A stretch of 64,000 bases of DNA from Algoriphagus litoralis (GTDB lineage: Bacteria; Bacteroidota; Bacteroidia; Cytophagales; Cyclobacteriaceae). This document shows positions 47,869 to 56,639 of this stretch, piece after piece. The notes below the pieces were generated by a model. It was not told the DNA's origin. It saw nothing but the letters and a program-made list of their open reading frames with translations, and did no database searches. The translations under genes and the position numbers were made by a program. The number at the start of each line of letters is the position of its first letter. The first letter of the stretch is position 1. The DNA is taken from NCBI RefSeq assembly GCF_003259255.1, contig NZ_QGOL01000014.1, forward strand, positions 124,001 through 188,000, given 5' to 3'.

Positions 47869-48363
47869 TTAATCTACCTTAGGCCGGGACGCTTCTCTGA
47901 TAAGCTCCCGGTCTTCTTTTTTCAACTTCATCAATCTGGCCATCCTGTCGGGACTGGGTTTGGCAAGAGAAAAAAACACCAGCGTAACAGCAAAGATCAC
48001 GGTGTAAACTGGATTATGATAAAAGAGTAACCCGAGTGTAGCGAGAATAGAGGTCAGAAAAAGAATCCAAAACCGCTGATCTGTCGCCTGAGAATAGATC
48101 CTCACCTTATCAACCAACTCATCCACAGCAAAGGTAAGCTTCAGTTTTTTGTGAAAAATCACATACTGCCCGATCAGAAGCATACTGCTGAATCCGATCA
48201 AAAAGCCATTCACAAATCCGGGAGGACTAGGCAAATCCCAAGAAAGATTTCCCGATGTATCGTACAGGTAGACCATTCCAAAAAGTGGCAATGACACCAT
48301 CAGAATGAGTAAAGTCAGGCGCTCCGTCTTGCGGTAAATTCTTCCAATCTCTTCGTTATCCAA
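47869..48363 (-). CDS. Membrane protein of unknown function
   Basis: 164 residues with four hydrophobic helices (about 15-32, 48-66, 96-113, 116-132) and a charged C-terminus LKKEDRELIREASRP. No family recognised. Stops 54 bp from the convergent DUF4097-like gene; starts 13 bp after the reductase gene, so the two may be co-transcribed. Confidence 0.65.
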   Translation of the reverse strand: MDNEEIGRIYRKTERLTLLILMVSLPLFGMVYLYDTSGNLSWDLPSPPGFVNGFLIGFSSMLLIGQYVIFHKKLKLTFAVDELVDKVRIYSQATDQRFWILFLTSILATLGLLFYHNPVYTVIFAVTLVFFSLAKPSPDRMARLMKLKKEDRELIREASRPKVD

Positions 48364-48376
48364 AATAGGTTTGGGG

Positions 48377-49480
48377 TTATTCGATGGTGATTTTGATGTC
48401 GTCTGTCAAAGGTCTGGACACACAGCAAAGCACATAGCCTGCCGCGATTTCCTTTTCGCTCAATCCCGCGTCCTCATCCATCTTCACTTGTCCGCTCAGG
48501 AGTTTTCCGCGGCAAGCGGTACACAGCCCGCTTTGGCAGCTATAGGGCATATTCAATCCGGAAGCAAGCCCGGACTCCAATACAGTCTTGCCAGGATTCA
48601 CGGTCACAAGATGCGATTCCCCTTCCAGCAGAATGGTGACATCTCTAGACAAAGCCCCTGTATTGATTCCTTTCAGTGCTTCTTCATGAGCCTGATGAGC
48701 TGCTGCCGAAAAGAAGCTTTCCCGATGAATCCGGTCTTTGTCTATTTCCAGCTCATTGAGCACATCCTGAGCGATATCCATGATTCCATCCGGTCCGCAC
48801 ATGAAGTACACTTCTTCGTAGCGTTGCTCGTATTCAGCTCTGAGGAAAAGTTCCCGAAGCAGTTCGGACGAGAGTCGTCCCTTCAGTCCGGTCCAGCTTT
48901 CGGACGGTTGACTCAGGTTATGAATCACCTTCAGTCGATCAGGATTTGCTTTTTCCAGTAGACTCAACTGATTTTTGAAAATGATCTGCTCCTCATTTCT
49001 GCTGCAATAGATCAGAGTCACGATAGAATTGGGTTCATTGACCAGGACTGTCTTGAGCAAGCCCATGATCGGAGTAATCCCACTTCCGCCTGCGATCAGG
49101 AAGAAATGTCTTTGGTTTTTGGAATGAAAATCCGTGGTAAAATTCCCCAGTGGCTTCAGGACATTGATTGTCTTGCCCGGAAAGATATTTTCATTGAGAT
49201 GATTGGAAAAAAGCCCTCCAGCCACACGCTTGACCGAAATCCCCGGAAAGGGATCCACGAAAGGCGAAGTACAAAGACTGTAGGATCTACGCTGCTCTTT
49301 GCCTTCAAACTCCATGACCAGCGTCAGAAACTGGCCCGGCTTGTAATCCAAAATCGGCTCTGGCTGCTCAAAATAAATGGTCACGGTATCTTCCGTTTCC
49401 CGTACTACCTCCCGCACTTTCAAGGGCAAAAATGAATTTACCTTTGGTTCTTCTTTCTTTTTCTTAAATAGATTGAACAT
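48377..49480 (-). CDS. PaaE-like ferredoxin-NADP reductase with 2Fe-2S domain
   Basis: 367 residues. FAD domain with RRSYSLCTSP (about 60-69), NAD(P) domain with GGSGITPI (about 132), and a C-terminal plant-type ferredoxin domain with CQSGLCTAC and a final Cys in GYVLCCVSR. This domain order is that of the reductase subunit of phenylacetyl-CoA epoxidase (PaaE) and related hydroxylase reductases. No paaABCD genes are nearby, so in this genome it probably serves another oxygenase or hydroxylase. Confidence 0.88.
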   Translation of the reverse strand: MFNLFKKKKEEPKVNSFLPLKVREVVRETEDTVTIYFEQPEPILDYKPGQFLTLVMEFEGKEQRRSYSLCTSPFVDPFPGISVKRVAGGLFSNHLNENIFPGKTINVLKPLGNFTTDFHSKNQRHFFLIAGGSGITPIMGLLKTVLVNEPNSIVTLIYCSRNEEQIIFKNQLSLLEKANPDRLKVIHNLSQPSESWTGLKGRLSSELLRELFLRAEYEQRYEEVYFMCGPDGIMDIAQDVLNELEIDKDRIHRESFFSAAAHQAHEEALKGINTGALSRDVTILLEGESHLVTVNPGKTVLESGLASGLNMPYSCQSGLCTACRGKLLSGQVKMDEDAGLSEKEIAAGYVLCCVSRPLTDDIKITIE

Positions 49481-49504
49481 TTGCTACTAGTCTGATCGTG
49501 ATTC

Positions 49505-49517
49505 GGCTGCAAAATTA
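49505..49517 (-). promoter_or_regulatory. -7 element before the PaaE-like gene
   Basis: The minus strand reads TAATTTTG (complement of 49510-49517), an exact TANNTTTG box, about 30 bases before the start. No TTTG at the usual -33 distance. Confidence 0.4.
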
Positions 49518-49647
49518 AGCCCCAAGTCGGTTTTATTGTGCTCTTTACTGAGAAATTCCCCTTCACAACTCCAAATCCCAAAAGTAAGTTTGGTGGCCTG
49601 AGAGAATTTCCTCTTCCTCAACCTGATTTTGGTACTAAAGACCTAAA

Positions 49648-49682
49648 TTGCGCCCTCCGAAAATCGGATGGAATCAACTTTG
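49648..49682 (+). promoter_or_regulatory. Candidate purB promoter
   Basis: TTG at 49648-49650, then after 24 bases CAACTTTG (49675-49682), one mismatch from TANNTTTG, 20 bases before the chosen purB ATG. It supports the downstream ATG at 49703. Confidence 0.35.
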
Positions 49683-49702
49683 CGAAGCAAAATCTAAATA
49701 AA

Positions 49703-51046
49703 ATGGAATTATCCGCCTTGACAGCAGTATCCTCCGTGGATGGCCGCTATGCCGGCAAGACTGCACCTCTTCGAGCTTTTTTTTCTGAATTTGCCCTGAT
49801 CAAGTACCGGGTTCATGTCGAGGTCGAATATTTCATCGCCCTTTGCCAGTTGCCCCTGCCTCAATTGGCAGATTTTGACCACGAGCTTTTCCCAAAGCTC
49901 CGGGCGATTGTGAAGCAGTTTAGTCTGGAAGATGCCGAGTGGATCAAAACCACTGAGCGCACGACCAATCACGACGTCAAAGCGGTGGAATATTTTCTGA
50001 AAGATAAGTTCGACCAGTTGGGTCAGGAGGAGTTTAAGGAGTTTATCCACTTTGGGCTGACCTCACAAGATATCAACAATACGGCCACACCTTTGATGCT
50101 GAAGCACGGACTTCAGGAAGTGATTTTGCCGCTTTTGGAGGAAATTATCGAGCGATTGAGCGATTTGGCTGAAGAATGGAGCGTGATCCCAATGCTTGCC
50201 AAAACCCATGGTCAGCCTGCCTCTCCTACCCGCTTGGGCAAAGAGATCAACGTATTTGTGGTCCGATTGAAAAAGCAAATCGAATTGCTAGAGCAAGTTC
50301 CTTACTCTGCCAAATTCGGTGGAGCCACCGGAAACATGAATGCGCATCAAGTGGCTTATCCGGATCAGGACTGGAATGAGTTTGCTTTCCACTTCGTGGA
50401 AAATTACCTCGGACTCGAGCGCTCCTACCCGACTACTCAGATCGAGCACTATGACAATCTTGCGGCCATTTTTGATGGACTAAAGCGTATCAACACCATT
50501 TTGCTCGACCTGTCCAAAGACGTATGGCAGTACGTGGCGATGAATTATTTCAAGCAAAAAATCAAAGCTGGTGAAGTGGGATCTTCCGCCATGCCGCACA
50601 AAGTCAATCCGATTGACTTCGAGAATGCCGAAGGAAACCTCGGTATTGCCAATGCACTTTTGGAGCATTTGGCAGCAAAGCTTCCTATCTCTAGACTACA
50701 GCGTGACTTGACTGACAGCACCGTACTTCGGGTCATTGGAGTTCCGTTGGCGCATATGCTGATTTCCTTTGAATCCCTGCAAAAAGGCTTGGGTAAACTC
50801 GAACTGAACCGAGCGGCGATCGATGCAGACTTGGAGGAAAACTGGGCAGTAGTCGCTGAGGCGATTCAGACGATTCTGCGAAGAGAAGGCTTCCCAAAAC
50901 CTTACGAAGCACTCCGCGATCTCACCCGCACCAACTCCAAAATCACACAGGCTTCGATCTCAGAATTTGTAGATGGCCTAGCCATTTCTGATGAAATCAA
51001 GGCAGAGTTGAAGGCGATCACGCCGTTTAACTATACCGGGATTTGA
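49703..51046 (+). CDS. purB: Adenylosuccinate lyase
   Basis: 447 residues from the ATG at 49703 (MELSALTAVSSVDGRYAGK), which is the conserved N-terminus; the open frame extends 55 codons further upstream but this part is not conserved and precedes the likely promoter. Fumarase/aspartase superfamily signature SSAMPHKVNPIDFENAEGN (about 290-308), TTNHDVKAVEYFL, and the TSQDINNTA and KTHGQPASPT motifs. It acts twice in purine synthesis. E. coli-type PurB length. Confidence 0.95.
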   Translation: MELSALTAVSSVDGRYAGKTAPLRAFFSEFALIKYRVHVEVEYFIALCQLPLPQLADFDHELFPKLRAIVKQFSLEDAEWIKTTERTTNHDVKAVEYFLKDKFDQLGQEEFKEFIHFGLTSQDINNTATPLMLKHGLQEVILPLLEEIIERLSDLAEEWSVIPMLAKTHGQPASPTRLGKEINVFVVRLKKQIELLEQVPYSAKFGGATGNMNAHQVAYPDQDWNEFAFHFVENYLGLERSYPTTQIEHYDNLAAIFDGLKRINTILLDLSKDVWQYVAMNYFKQKIKAGEVGSSAMPHKVNPIDFENAEGNLGIANALLEHLAAKLPISRLQRDLTDSTVLRVIGVPLAHMLISFESLQKGLGKLELNRAAIDADLEENWAVVAEAIQTILRREGFPKPYEALRDLTRTNSKITQASISEFVDGLAISDEIKAELKAITPFNYTGI

Positions 51047-51050
51047 AGAA

Positions 51051-51308
51051 GGGTAGGAAGACCTAGGACCGAAGACCGAAGTGGGGCTAAACAATAGAGT
51101 TTGGCCCAATTCTCAATAATCGCTTTGATCTATTGTAAAATATCTATAACAAATCAGCGATTCTCTGTGACTTTTTCCGCATAAATCAGCGGGAAACAAA
51201 AGATCACTTCCACAAAAAAACCGACAGAATCACTTCTATCGGTTTTTTGTTTTTTTTATACCTTGGAAATTTCAGTTCTTCAGTCTCCTGTCTTAGGTCT
51301 CCCTACTT
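51051..51308. repeat. Long-range inverted repeat around the purB/FKBP terminator
   Basis: Arms of about 31 bases at 51051-51081 and 51278-51308 are inverted copies with roughly two-thirds or more identity (shared core AGACCTA(G/A)GAC...GA(A/G)GAC(C/T)GAAG). They bracket the terminator at 51214-51250. The outer arm overlaps the FKBP stop codon. Remaining DNA in 51082-51213 shows nothing recognisable. Confidence 0.45.
51214..51254. terminator. Bidirectional terminator between purB and the FKBP gene
   Basis: Stem AAAAAACCGA...TCGGTTTTTT (51215-51224 with 51239-51248), extended by AGAA/TTCT inside, long T run on the plus strand. Confidence 0.88.
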
Positions 51309-51732
51309 AATTTATCTTCATCAACTCAATCTCGAAAATCAAATCCTTGCCTGCCAATTCATGATTGGCGTCCAAGACGATTTTTTCCTCGGTCATGTCC
51401 ACGATAGTCACTGGCATCGGCTGCCCTCCACCACCCTGCAGGGTTAGCTGAAGACCGATCTCAGGTTGGATATTTGGTGGCACTTGGCTAAGTGGCACAT
51501 CGATCATCATGTCCTGTCTGCGCTCTCCGTACGCCTCAGCAGCAGGAATCGTCACAGTTTTCTTATCTCCAATGACCATACCGTACACGGCAGCGTCAAA
51601 ACCTTTAATCATGTTTCCGTCGCCCAGCGTGAAGCCAAGCGGTTCACGGGAAACCGATGAATCAAAAATACTTCCATCCTCCAGTTTTCCGGTGTAGTGG
51701 ACTTTCACGGCATCCCCTTTTTTAGCTTGCAT
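51307..51732 (-). CDS. FKBP-type peptidyl-prolyl isomerase (SlyD-like)
   Basis: 141 residues from the ATG at 51732 (MQAKKGDAVKVHYTGKLEDG); the open frame continues 47 codons upstream through the promoter and is not used. Short FKBP with the flap insertion of SlyD (AAEAYGERRQDM...VPPNIQPEIG) and the closing NHELAGKDLIFEIEL. Accelerates proline isomerisation and acts as a chaperone. It lacks the His-rich SlyD tail. Divergent from the sigma-54 activator gene. Confidence 0.92.
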   Translation of the reverse strand: MQAKKGDAVKVHYTGKLEDGSIFDSSVSREPLGFTLGDGNMIKGFDAAVYGMVIGDKKTVTIPAAEAYGERRQDMMIDVPLSQVPPNIQPEIGLQLTLQGGGGQPMPVTIVDMTEEKIVLDANHELAGKDLIFEIELMKIN

Positions 51733-51754
51733 GTTGTTTTGTTTTTGTGAATCA

Positions 51755-51785
51755 CAAAGGTAACAAAATGATTTTGACCGCCCAA
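51755..51785 (-). promoter_or_regulatory. Promoter of the FKBP gene
   Basis: The minus strand reads TTG (complement of 51783-51785), 20 bases, TACCTTTG (complement of 51755-51762): a full Bacteroidetes promoter, 22 bases before the ATG chosen above, which excludes the longer open frame. Confidence 0.8.
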
Positions 51786-51816
51786 CCGGACAGTTGTGTC
51801 CGAAAACAGTGTAATT

Positions 51817-51834
51817 ATGTACATTATCGTACAT
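51817..51834. promoter_or_regulatory. Inverted repeat in the divergent FKBP/activator region (candidate operator)
   Basis: Perfect ATGTAC-6 bases-GTACAT palindrome, about 80 bases before the activator gene and about 32 bases upstream of the FKBP -33 box. A dimeric regulator could bind here; no protein is implied by sequence alone. Confidence 0.4.
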
Positions 51835-51913
51835 TTTCCAAGGAAAAAAGCGCTCCATTCCCCTTATTTGCACTTGGCATCATTTTCCCCCTAGTAAGGC
51901 AAAACAATCAACA

Positions 51914-53296
51914 ATGGAAGCGCAAAACTTAGGCAAGATACTGATCATCGACGACAACGAAGACCTGCTTTTCGCTGCAAAAATGCTCCTGAAAAAGCAT
52001 GCAAAAGAAGTCATGATCGAAAAAGATCCCCGCAGGATTCCCTTTTTGATCAATAACAACAGCTACGATGTCATCCTCTTGGACATGAACTTCCGGGAAG
52101 ATACCACCTCCGGCAAAGAAGGCTTCTATTGGCTCAATCAGATCAAAGAAATCGATCCCAAGGCAGTCGTGATTCTAATCACCGCTTTCGGTGACGTGGA
52201 AATGGCCGTGCAAGCGCTTAAAGAAGGTGCGACAGACTTTATCCTGAAGCCTTGGCAAAATGAAAAACTGATCGCCACGCTTTCCTCCGCCATCAAGCTC
52301 AAGGAAAGCTACAATGAAGTCGACAAGCTTCAGAAAAAGCAAAAACAACTGCAAACGGACCTCAAAAAACCCTATTCGGACATCATCGGAGCATCAGCTT
52401 CCATGAAAAACATCTTTTCCATCATCGACAAAGTCGCGCAGACCGATGCCAATGTCTTGATTTTGGGTGAAAACGGAACGGGAAAGGAACTGATCGCCCG
52501 AGCAATTCACGATCGCTCCCTGCGCAAAGACGAGATATTCGTCGGGGTGGATATGGGTGCGATCACCGAGACGCTTTTTGAATCAGAGCTTTTTGGTCAC
52601 AAGCGCGGCGCTTTTACGGATGCCAAAGACGACCGTGCGGGTAGATTTGAGATCGCTGACAAAGGAACCCTTTTCCTCGACGAAATCGGAAACCTCTCCA
52701 TGCCGCTTCAGTCCAAGTTGTTGACAGTTTTGCAACGCAGAGAAGTGACCCGTATCGGTACCAACAAAGCCATTCCCGTCGACATCCGCTTGATCTGCGC
52801 CACCAACATGCACGTGCATGAAATGGTCATGGACAATACCTTCCGTCAAGATTTGCTCTATCGAATCAATACGGTGGAGATTTTCCTTCCTCCGCTGCGC
52901 GAAAGACAGGACGACATCCCTACCCTGGCCAACCATTTTCTCAAAAGCTATTCTCAGAAATACCGAAAAAACTTCACCGGATTCAAGCCTGCTGCTATGG
53001 AGCTTTTACAGCGGTATCAGTGGCCGGGCAATATCCGTGAACTGCAGCACGCCATCGAGCGTGCGATCATCATGGCCGAAGGTGACGAGTTGGATTCGAG
53101 GGATTTCTTTTTCCTTTCGGCAAAGCCGGCATCCGAAAAAGCCCCAACCGCAGTCACGCTGAACCTTGACGATATGGAGCGGAGCACGATCCAGCGGGCA
53201 ATCGATAAAAATGGCGGAAACATCTCTAAAGCGGCCAAGGAACTCGGACTCACCCGGGCCTCCCTATACCGAAGACTAGAAAAATATGGATTATAG
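51914..53296 (+). CDS. Sigma-54-dependent response regulator (NtrC family)
   Basis: 460 residues: receiver domain (about 8-125; acidic DDNED at the start and phospho-acceptor Asp in ILLDMN, about 59), AAA+ domain (about 160-390; Walker A GENGTGKE, Walker B GTLFLDEIG, arginine fingers in RxxxF...RQDLLYRIN), and a Fis-type HTH at the end (NISKAAKELGLTRASLYRRL). The sigma-54 contact loop reads GAFTDA instead of GAFTGA. The gene overlaps the kinase gene by 11 bp; the pair forms a two-component system. Confidence 0.94.
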   Translation: MEAQNLGKILIIDDNEDLLFAAKMLLKKHAKEVMIEKDPRRIPFLINNNSYDVILLDMNFREDTTSGKEGFYWLNQIKEIDPKAVVILITAFGDVEMAVQALKEGATDFILKPWQNEKLIATLSSAIKLKESYNEVDKLQKKQKQLQTDLKKPYSDIIGASASMKNIFSIIDKVAQTDANVLILGENGTGKELIARAIHDRSLRKDEIFVGVDMGAITETLFESELFGHKRGAFTDAKDDRAGRFEIADKGTLFLDEIGNLSMPLQSKLLTVLQRREVTRIGTNKAIPVDIRLICATNMHVHEMVMDNTFRQDLLYRINTVEIFLPPLRERQDDIPTLANHFLKSYSQKYRKNFTGFKPAAMELLQRYQWPGNIRELQHAIERAIIMAEGDELDSRDFFFLSAKPASEKAPTAVTLNLDDMERSTIQRAIDKNGGNISKAAKELGLTRASLYRRLEKYGL

Positions 53297-54629
53297 AGTT
53301 GGGCTGCTGGGCAGGATTGCCCTGGTTGCCGCATCAATGTTTCTGCTTGCTTACGCCATTCTTGGGGATTGGGGAGTCTTTATGATTTCACTTTTCCTTA
53401 TTCTGGTGGTTTTCCAGATTATTTTTCTGATCAGATATTCGGAAAGTTCCTTCAAGAAAGTCCGACTCTTCCTCGATAACATCAAGCAGGACAAGTACTC
53501 GCAGCTCTACCCGGTCAAGTTTGACGGGACGGAGACGGATGATCTGCACATTGAGTTCAATGCGATCTTGGCAAAGCTGAAGGAAGATCAGGCGGAAAAA
53601 GAAGCGAATTACCAGTACTTCCGATCGGTATTCAAGCACCTGAGTATCGGCTTGATCACGTTTGGGGAAAATGGGGAAATCCAGATCCTCAATGTCGCCG
53701 CCAAGCGAATCCTGAATGTGGACGATCTCAAGAGCATCTCCGAGATCGAAAGCATCAACAAGGAGCTTCACCTCGCCATCCAAAACCTCCGCACCGGTGG
53801 TTCCGAACTGATCAAAATCGCGCATCCGGACGGCATCATGCAGCTTTCGGTTTACGTGATCGAGCTCCTGATGCGCGGGGAAAAATTCAAACTCGTCTCC
53901 CTACAAAACATCCAATCCGAACTCGAGGAGAAGGAAATGGAAGCCTGGCAAAACTTGGTCAAAGTCCTCACCCATGAGATCATGAATTCCATCGCGCCGA
54001 TTTCTTCCCTTGCAGGTACGCTAAAAGGCGAGATCGAGTACAAGATGGATCACAACGAACCGCTCAGTCCTGCCGACATGGAAGACTGTCACCTTGGGAT
54101 CACCACGATCGAAAAGCGGAGTGAGGGACTGATCAGTTTCGTGTCTGATTTCCGGAGTTTGGCGCATATACCCATGCCGAAATTCGGCAGTATCGGGATC
54201 TCCCGACTGTTTGATCAGCTGGAAGTGCTGCTGCAAAACCAACTGGAAGCGAATGAGATCAAGTTTGTCAAGGAACTCAACCCGAAGGAACTGATTCTCT
54301 TTGGTGATCAAATGCAGATCGAGCAAGTGATGATCAACCTGCTGCAAAACGCGATTCAGGCGGTAGAGGATGCCGATGAAAAAGTGATTACGCTTCGAGC
54401 CTTTATCGACGAAGCGGGGAAGATCATTCTTGAAGTCAGCGACACCGGTAAGGGCATCGAAGAAGAAGCCTTGGGCAAGATTTTTATTCCATTCTTCACC
54501 ACCAAAAAGAAAGGCTCAGGCATCGGCCTTAGTCTCTCCAAGCAGATCATGCGCCGCCACAAAGGCAATATCCAAGTGCGGTCTGCTGTTGGAGAAGGAA
54601 CGACTTTTAAGTTGATTTTTAATGGGTGA
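53286..54629 (+). CDS. Sensor histidine kinase, partner of the NtrC-family regulator
   Basis: 447 residues: two membrane helices (about 8-25 and 28-50), a HAMP/PAS-like stretch (about 55-215), then HisKA with LTHEIMNSIAPISS (phospho-acceptor His at about 228) and HATPase (N box LLQNAIQAVED, DTGKGIEEE, GSGIGLSLSKQIM). Overlaps the regulator by 11 bp. It has almost no periplasmic part, so the signal is probably membrane-internal or cytoplasmic. An accessory element begins 72 bp after its stop. Confidence 0.94.
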   Translation: MDYRVGLLGRIALVAASMFLLAYAILGDWGVFMISLFLILVVFQIIFLIRYSESSFKKVRLFLDNIKQDKYSQLYPVKFDGTETDDLHIEFNAILAKLKEDQAEKEANYQYFRSVFKHLSIGLITFGENGEIQILNVAAKRILNVDDLKSISEIESINKELHLAIQNLRTGGSELIKIAHPDGIMQLSVYVIELLMRGEKFKLVSLQNIQSELEEKEMEAWQNLVKVLTHEIMNSIAPISSLAGTLKGEIEYKMDHNEPLSPADMEDCHLGITTIEKRSEGLISFVSDFRSLAHIPMPKFGSIGISRLFDQLEVLLQNQLEANEIKFVKELNPKELILFGDQMQIEQVMINLLQNAIQAVEDADEKVITLRAFIDEAGKIILEVSDTGKGIEEEALGKIFIPFFTTKKKGSGIGLSLSKQIMRRHKGNIQVRSAVGEGTTFKLIFNG

Positions 54630-54701
54630 AAAAGGAGTTTCAAAAAGTAGAAAGTCTGTCATTCTTCATTTTATTTTAAAAAATAAAAATCACAAAAGGT
54701 A

Positions 54702-54765
54702 CACAAATGCAGCCATATAGGACAACTAGGCAGAAAAAAGGTATATGAATAAATAAGTTAGGGCA
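54702..54765 (+). repeat. Repeated 64-bp element (copy 1), candidate recombination site
   Basis: Begins CACAAATGC and ends GTTAGGGCA. About 85 percent of positions match the element on the minus strand at 62881-62943, with long identical blocks CATATAGGACAACTA and GAAAAAAGGTATATG. Contains the imperfect internal inverted repeat CATATAGG...GGTATATG. It ends 4 bases before the ATG of the orphan gene at 54770. Confidence 0.75.
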
Positions 54766-55332
54766 TATTATGAAAATTACACCAAATCATATTTACCTAT
54801 TTTTCCGAGTATTATTTTCAATGATGCTTGTATATGTGCTATACCGATATTTTATCTCCGAAATTGGATTTAAATATTTCGGAATTTTCCGGATTATTAC
54901 CTATCCTATAATTCTAATAGTCATCATAGGAAACCTTTTATGGGATTTCAAAAATGTTCCAAAAGTACTTAAATGCATCAATTTTTCGCTTTTACTGACA
55001 TTCTTGGTGTTTCCTTTTCTTCCTGAAAAAATGGAAAAGGGCGTAATTCTAGAAGCTCATTTAAATGAAGAGAGGTCATCTTGGAACATAAAAATTTTTG
55101 AAAATAACAATTACCGAGTAAGAAGGTCAGGACTTGGAGGATTTAAAGACTATGAAGGGAAGTATCTATTGAAAAATGATACACTCAAAATAGAAAGTTT
55201 TGATTGCAACCAATGTAATTTTAATAATGAATGGCTTTTAGGAGACAAAAATTTAATTCCTTTGAATTCAAATACTGAAGATTGCTATGGTTGCTTTGAA
55301 ATCGTGTACAGAAAATGAAAACATGCCCTAAC
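54757..55332 (+). mobile_element. Candidate gene cassette bounded by a 10-bp inverted repeat
   Basis: GTTAGGGCAT (54757-54766) and ATGCCCTAAC (55323-55332) are perfect inverses and hug one gene (54770-55318) with 3 and 4 bases to spare. In integron cassettes the first bases (TTRRRY) complement the inverse core site (RYYYAAC) of the cassette's own attC, as seen here. Behind it, 55329-55353 and 55425-55455 form an imperfect long stem (core GCGGGC/GCCCGC). No integrase is in the window, so the assignment is inferential. Confidence 0.5.
54770..55318 (+). CDS. Orphan membrane protein with Cys pairs
   Basis: 182 residues, AT-rich codons unlike the kinase gene before it. Three hydrophobic helices (about 9-27, 39-58, 67-84), then a soluble C-terminal half (about 95-182) with two Cys pairs, CNQC (about 145) and CYGC (about 174), as in a small zinc site. 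No family recognised. It is the only gene of the candidate cassette and appears to have been acquired (inference from composition and the flanking element). Confidence 0.6.
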   Translation: MKITPNHIYLFFRVLFSMMLVYVLYRYFISEIGFKYFGIFRIITYPIILIVIIGNLLWDFKNVPKVLKCINFSLLLTFLVFPFLPEKMEKGVILEAHLNEERSSWNIKIFENNNYRVRRSGLGGFKDYEGKYLLKNDTLKIESFDCNQCNFNNEWLLGDKNLIPLNSNTEDCYGCFEIVYRK

Positions 55333-55532
55333 ATCACCTTGGATACAGCGGGCGGTTAAGAGTAACTATGAAAATCAGTATCTTTAAGAAGTCAGGAGTA
55401 GGCTGGAAGAATACGTCTCCGAATGCCCGCCATCTCCCAGCTGAATCACGCTAAATACCAAGCTAAACCTCTAAGAGGTACACCTTTTTCCAACTATTGT
55501 CTGTCATTTTTGGTTCGATAGCCATCGGACGA

Positions 55533-56474
55533 TTATCCCGCCACCAAAAATTTATTCACTTCCAACCAGTAAATAAACGCATCAAACCAGCGATTGCTGG
55601 TTCGGTTTGGATTGCCAAGACCAAAGCCGTGTCCACCGTTTTGGTACAGGTGAAATTCCACTGGCTTGCCTGCCTTGTACCAAGACTCGATCACCCCAGT
55701 TTGACCCAAAAACAGAAAATCATCTGTAGCAATCACATTGAACATAGGCGGGGCGTTTTCAGGAACTTCCACCGGACCCATCCCACCGTAGATTGGACCG
55801 ATGAAGGCCAGCTTCATCTTTTTAGAATGGAGGGTGGCATGCATCGTCAGGCCTGCACCTGCAGAGAATCCGATCATGCCGATTCTATTGGTATCTACAC
55901 CCCATTCTTTGGCGCGAGCCACAATCATGTCATAGGCAGCTTCAGCATCCTCAAGCTGGTTAGATAGGTCACGCTGAGGCGGACGAGGAGGAGTGTTGCC
56001 CCCTGTGGCAGCTGCCGCGGGAGGTGCAGGAGTACGGGGACGATTCATCCAAGCACTGAAATCCTCCAAGGACTCCGGTGTTGGGTTCAGTCGGTATTTG
56101 AGCACAAAGGCTGTGATGCCTTGCTTGGCCAGTGCCTCTGCCACTTCCCAACCTTCATTCCCCAAGGATAGCCAGCTGAATCCCCCACCCGGAGCGACGA
56201 TCACAGCGGCACCGTTAGCAGTGCCCGGAGCGGGAAAAAATGGCGTTAGCGTAGCAGTGGTGATATTTCGTGCCATGGGATCTCCCCACTGACGAAACCA
56301 GGTTTCGGAGGCGGGTTGATTGTCTACTCCTCCTGTTCCGAGGAGAATTGCATTGGGCTCAGCCGGAGTCTCGAGTGGATAGATGGTGCCATCCTGGGCC
56401 TGTGCACCGAAGGAGAAGCTAAGCAATACAGCCAAAACGGCTAGCATGCCACTTTTTTTGTGTGGGGAAAGCAT
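55533..56474 (-). CDS. Secreted alpha/beta-hydrolase (esterase/xylanase-like)
   Basis: 313 residues from the ATG at 56474, which begins a signal peptide ending GAQAQ; the longer open frame upstream is not used because it would bury the signal peptide. Oxyanion segment VIVAPGGGFSWL (about 95), nucleophile elbow GFSAGAG (Ser about 195), acid DD in IATDDFLF, and catalytic His in GGHGFGLG (about 280). The family includes acetyl- and feruloyl-esterases annotated as xylanase-related. A Pro/Ala-rich insert (about 150-175) is unusual. Confidence 0.85.
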   Translation of the reverse strand: MLSPHKKSGMLAVLAVLLSFSFGAQAQDGTIYPLETPAEPNAILLGTGGVDNQPASETWFRQWGDPMARNITTATLTPFFPAPGTANGAAVIVAPGGGFSWLSLGNEGWEVAEALAKQGITAFVLKYRLNPTPESLEDFSAWMNRPRTPAPPAAAATGGNTPPRPPQRDLSNQLEDAEAAYDMIVARAKEWGVDTNRIGMIGFSAGAGLTMHATLHSKKMKLAFIGPIYGGMGPVEVPENAPPMFNVIATDDFLFLGQTGVIESWYKAGKPVEFHLYQNGGHGFGLGNPNRTSNRWFDAFIYWLEVNKFLVAG

Positions 56475-56639
56475 GGTAAATAGGTTTGTTTGGGTTAAGA
56501 AAATTGACATTTTCCAAATTCCGAATTGCTCGCTCTCTGAGGGTTTGACCAATTCGGATTTTGAAAATCGGAAAGGAAGTTGCACAAAATTTTTGAATTT
56601 ATGCCTATTTCATCTCCCTTGAGCTATTTACTTTTTGCG

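Noticed and set aside
49538..49702. 55-codon upstream extension of purB
   Set aside because: Not conserved in the family, runs through the candidate promoter; the ATG at 49703 starts the conserved N-terminus.
51733..51873. 47-codon upstream extension of the FKBP gene
   Set aside because: It spans the exact -7/-33 promoter at 51755-51785; the short start fits the family length.
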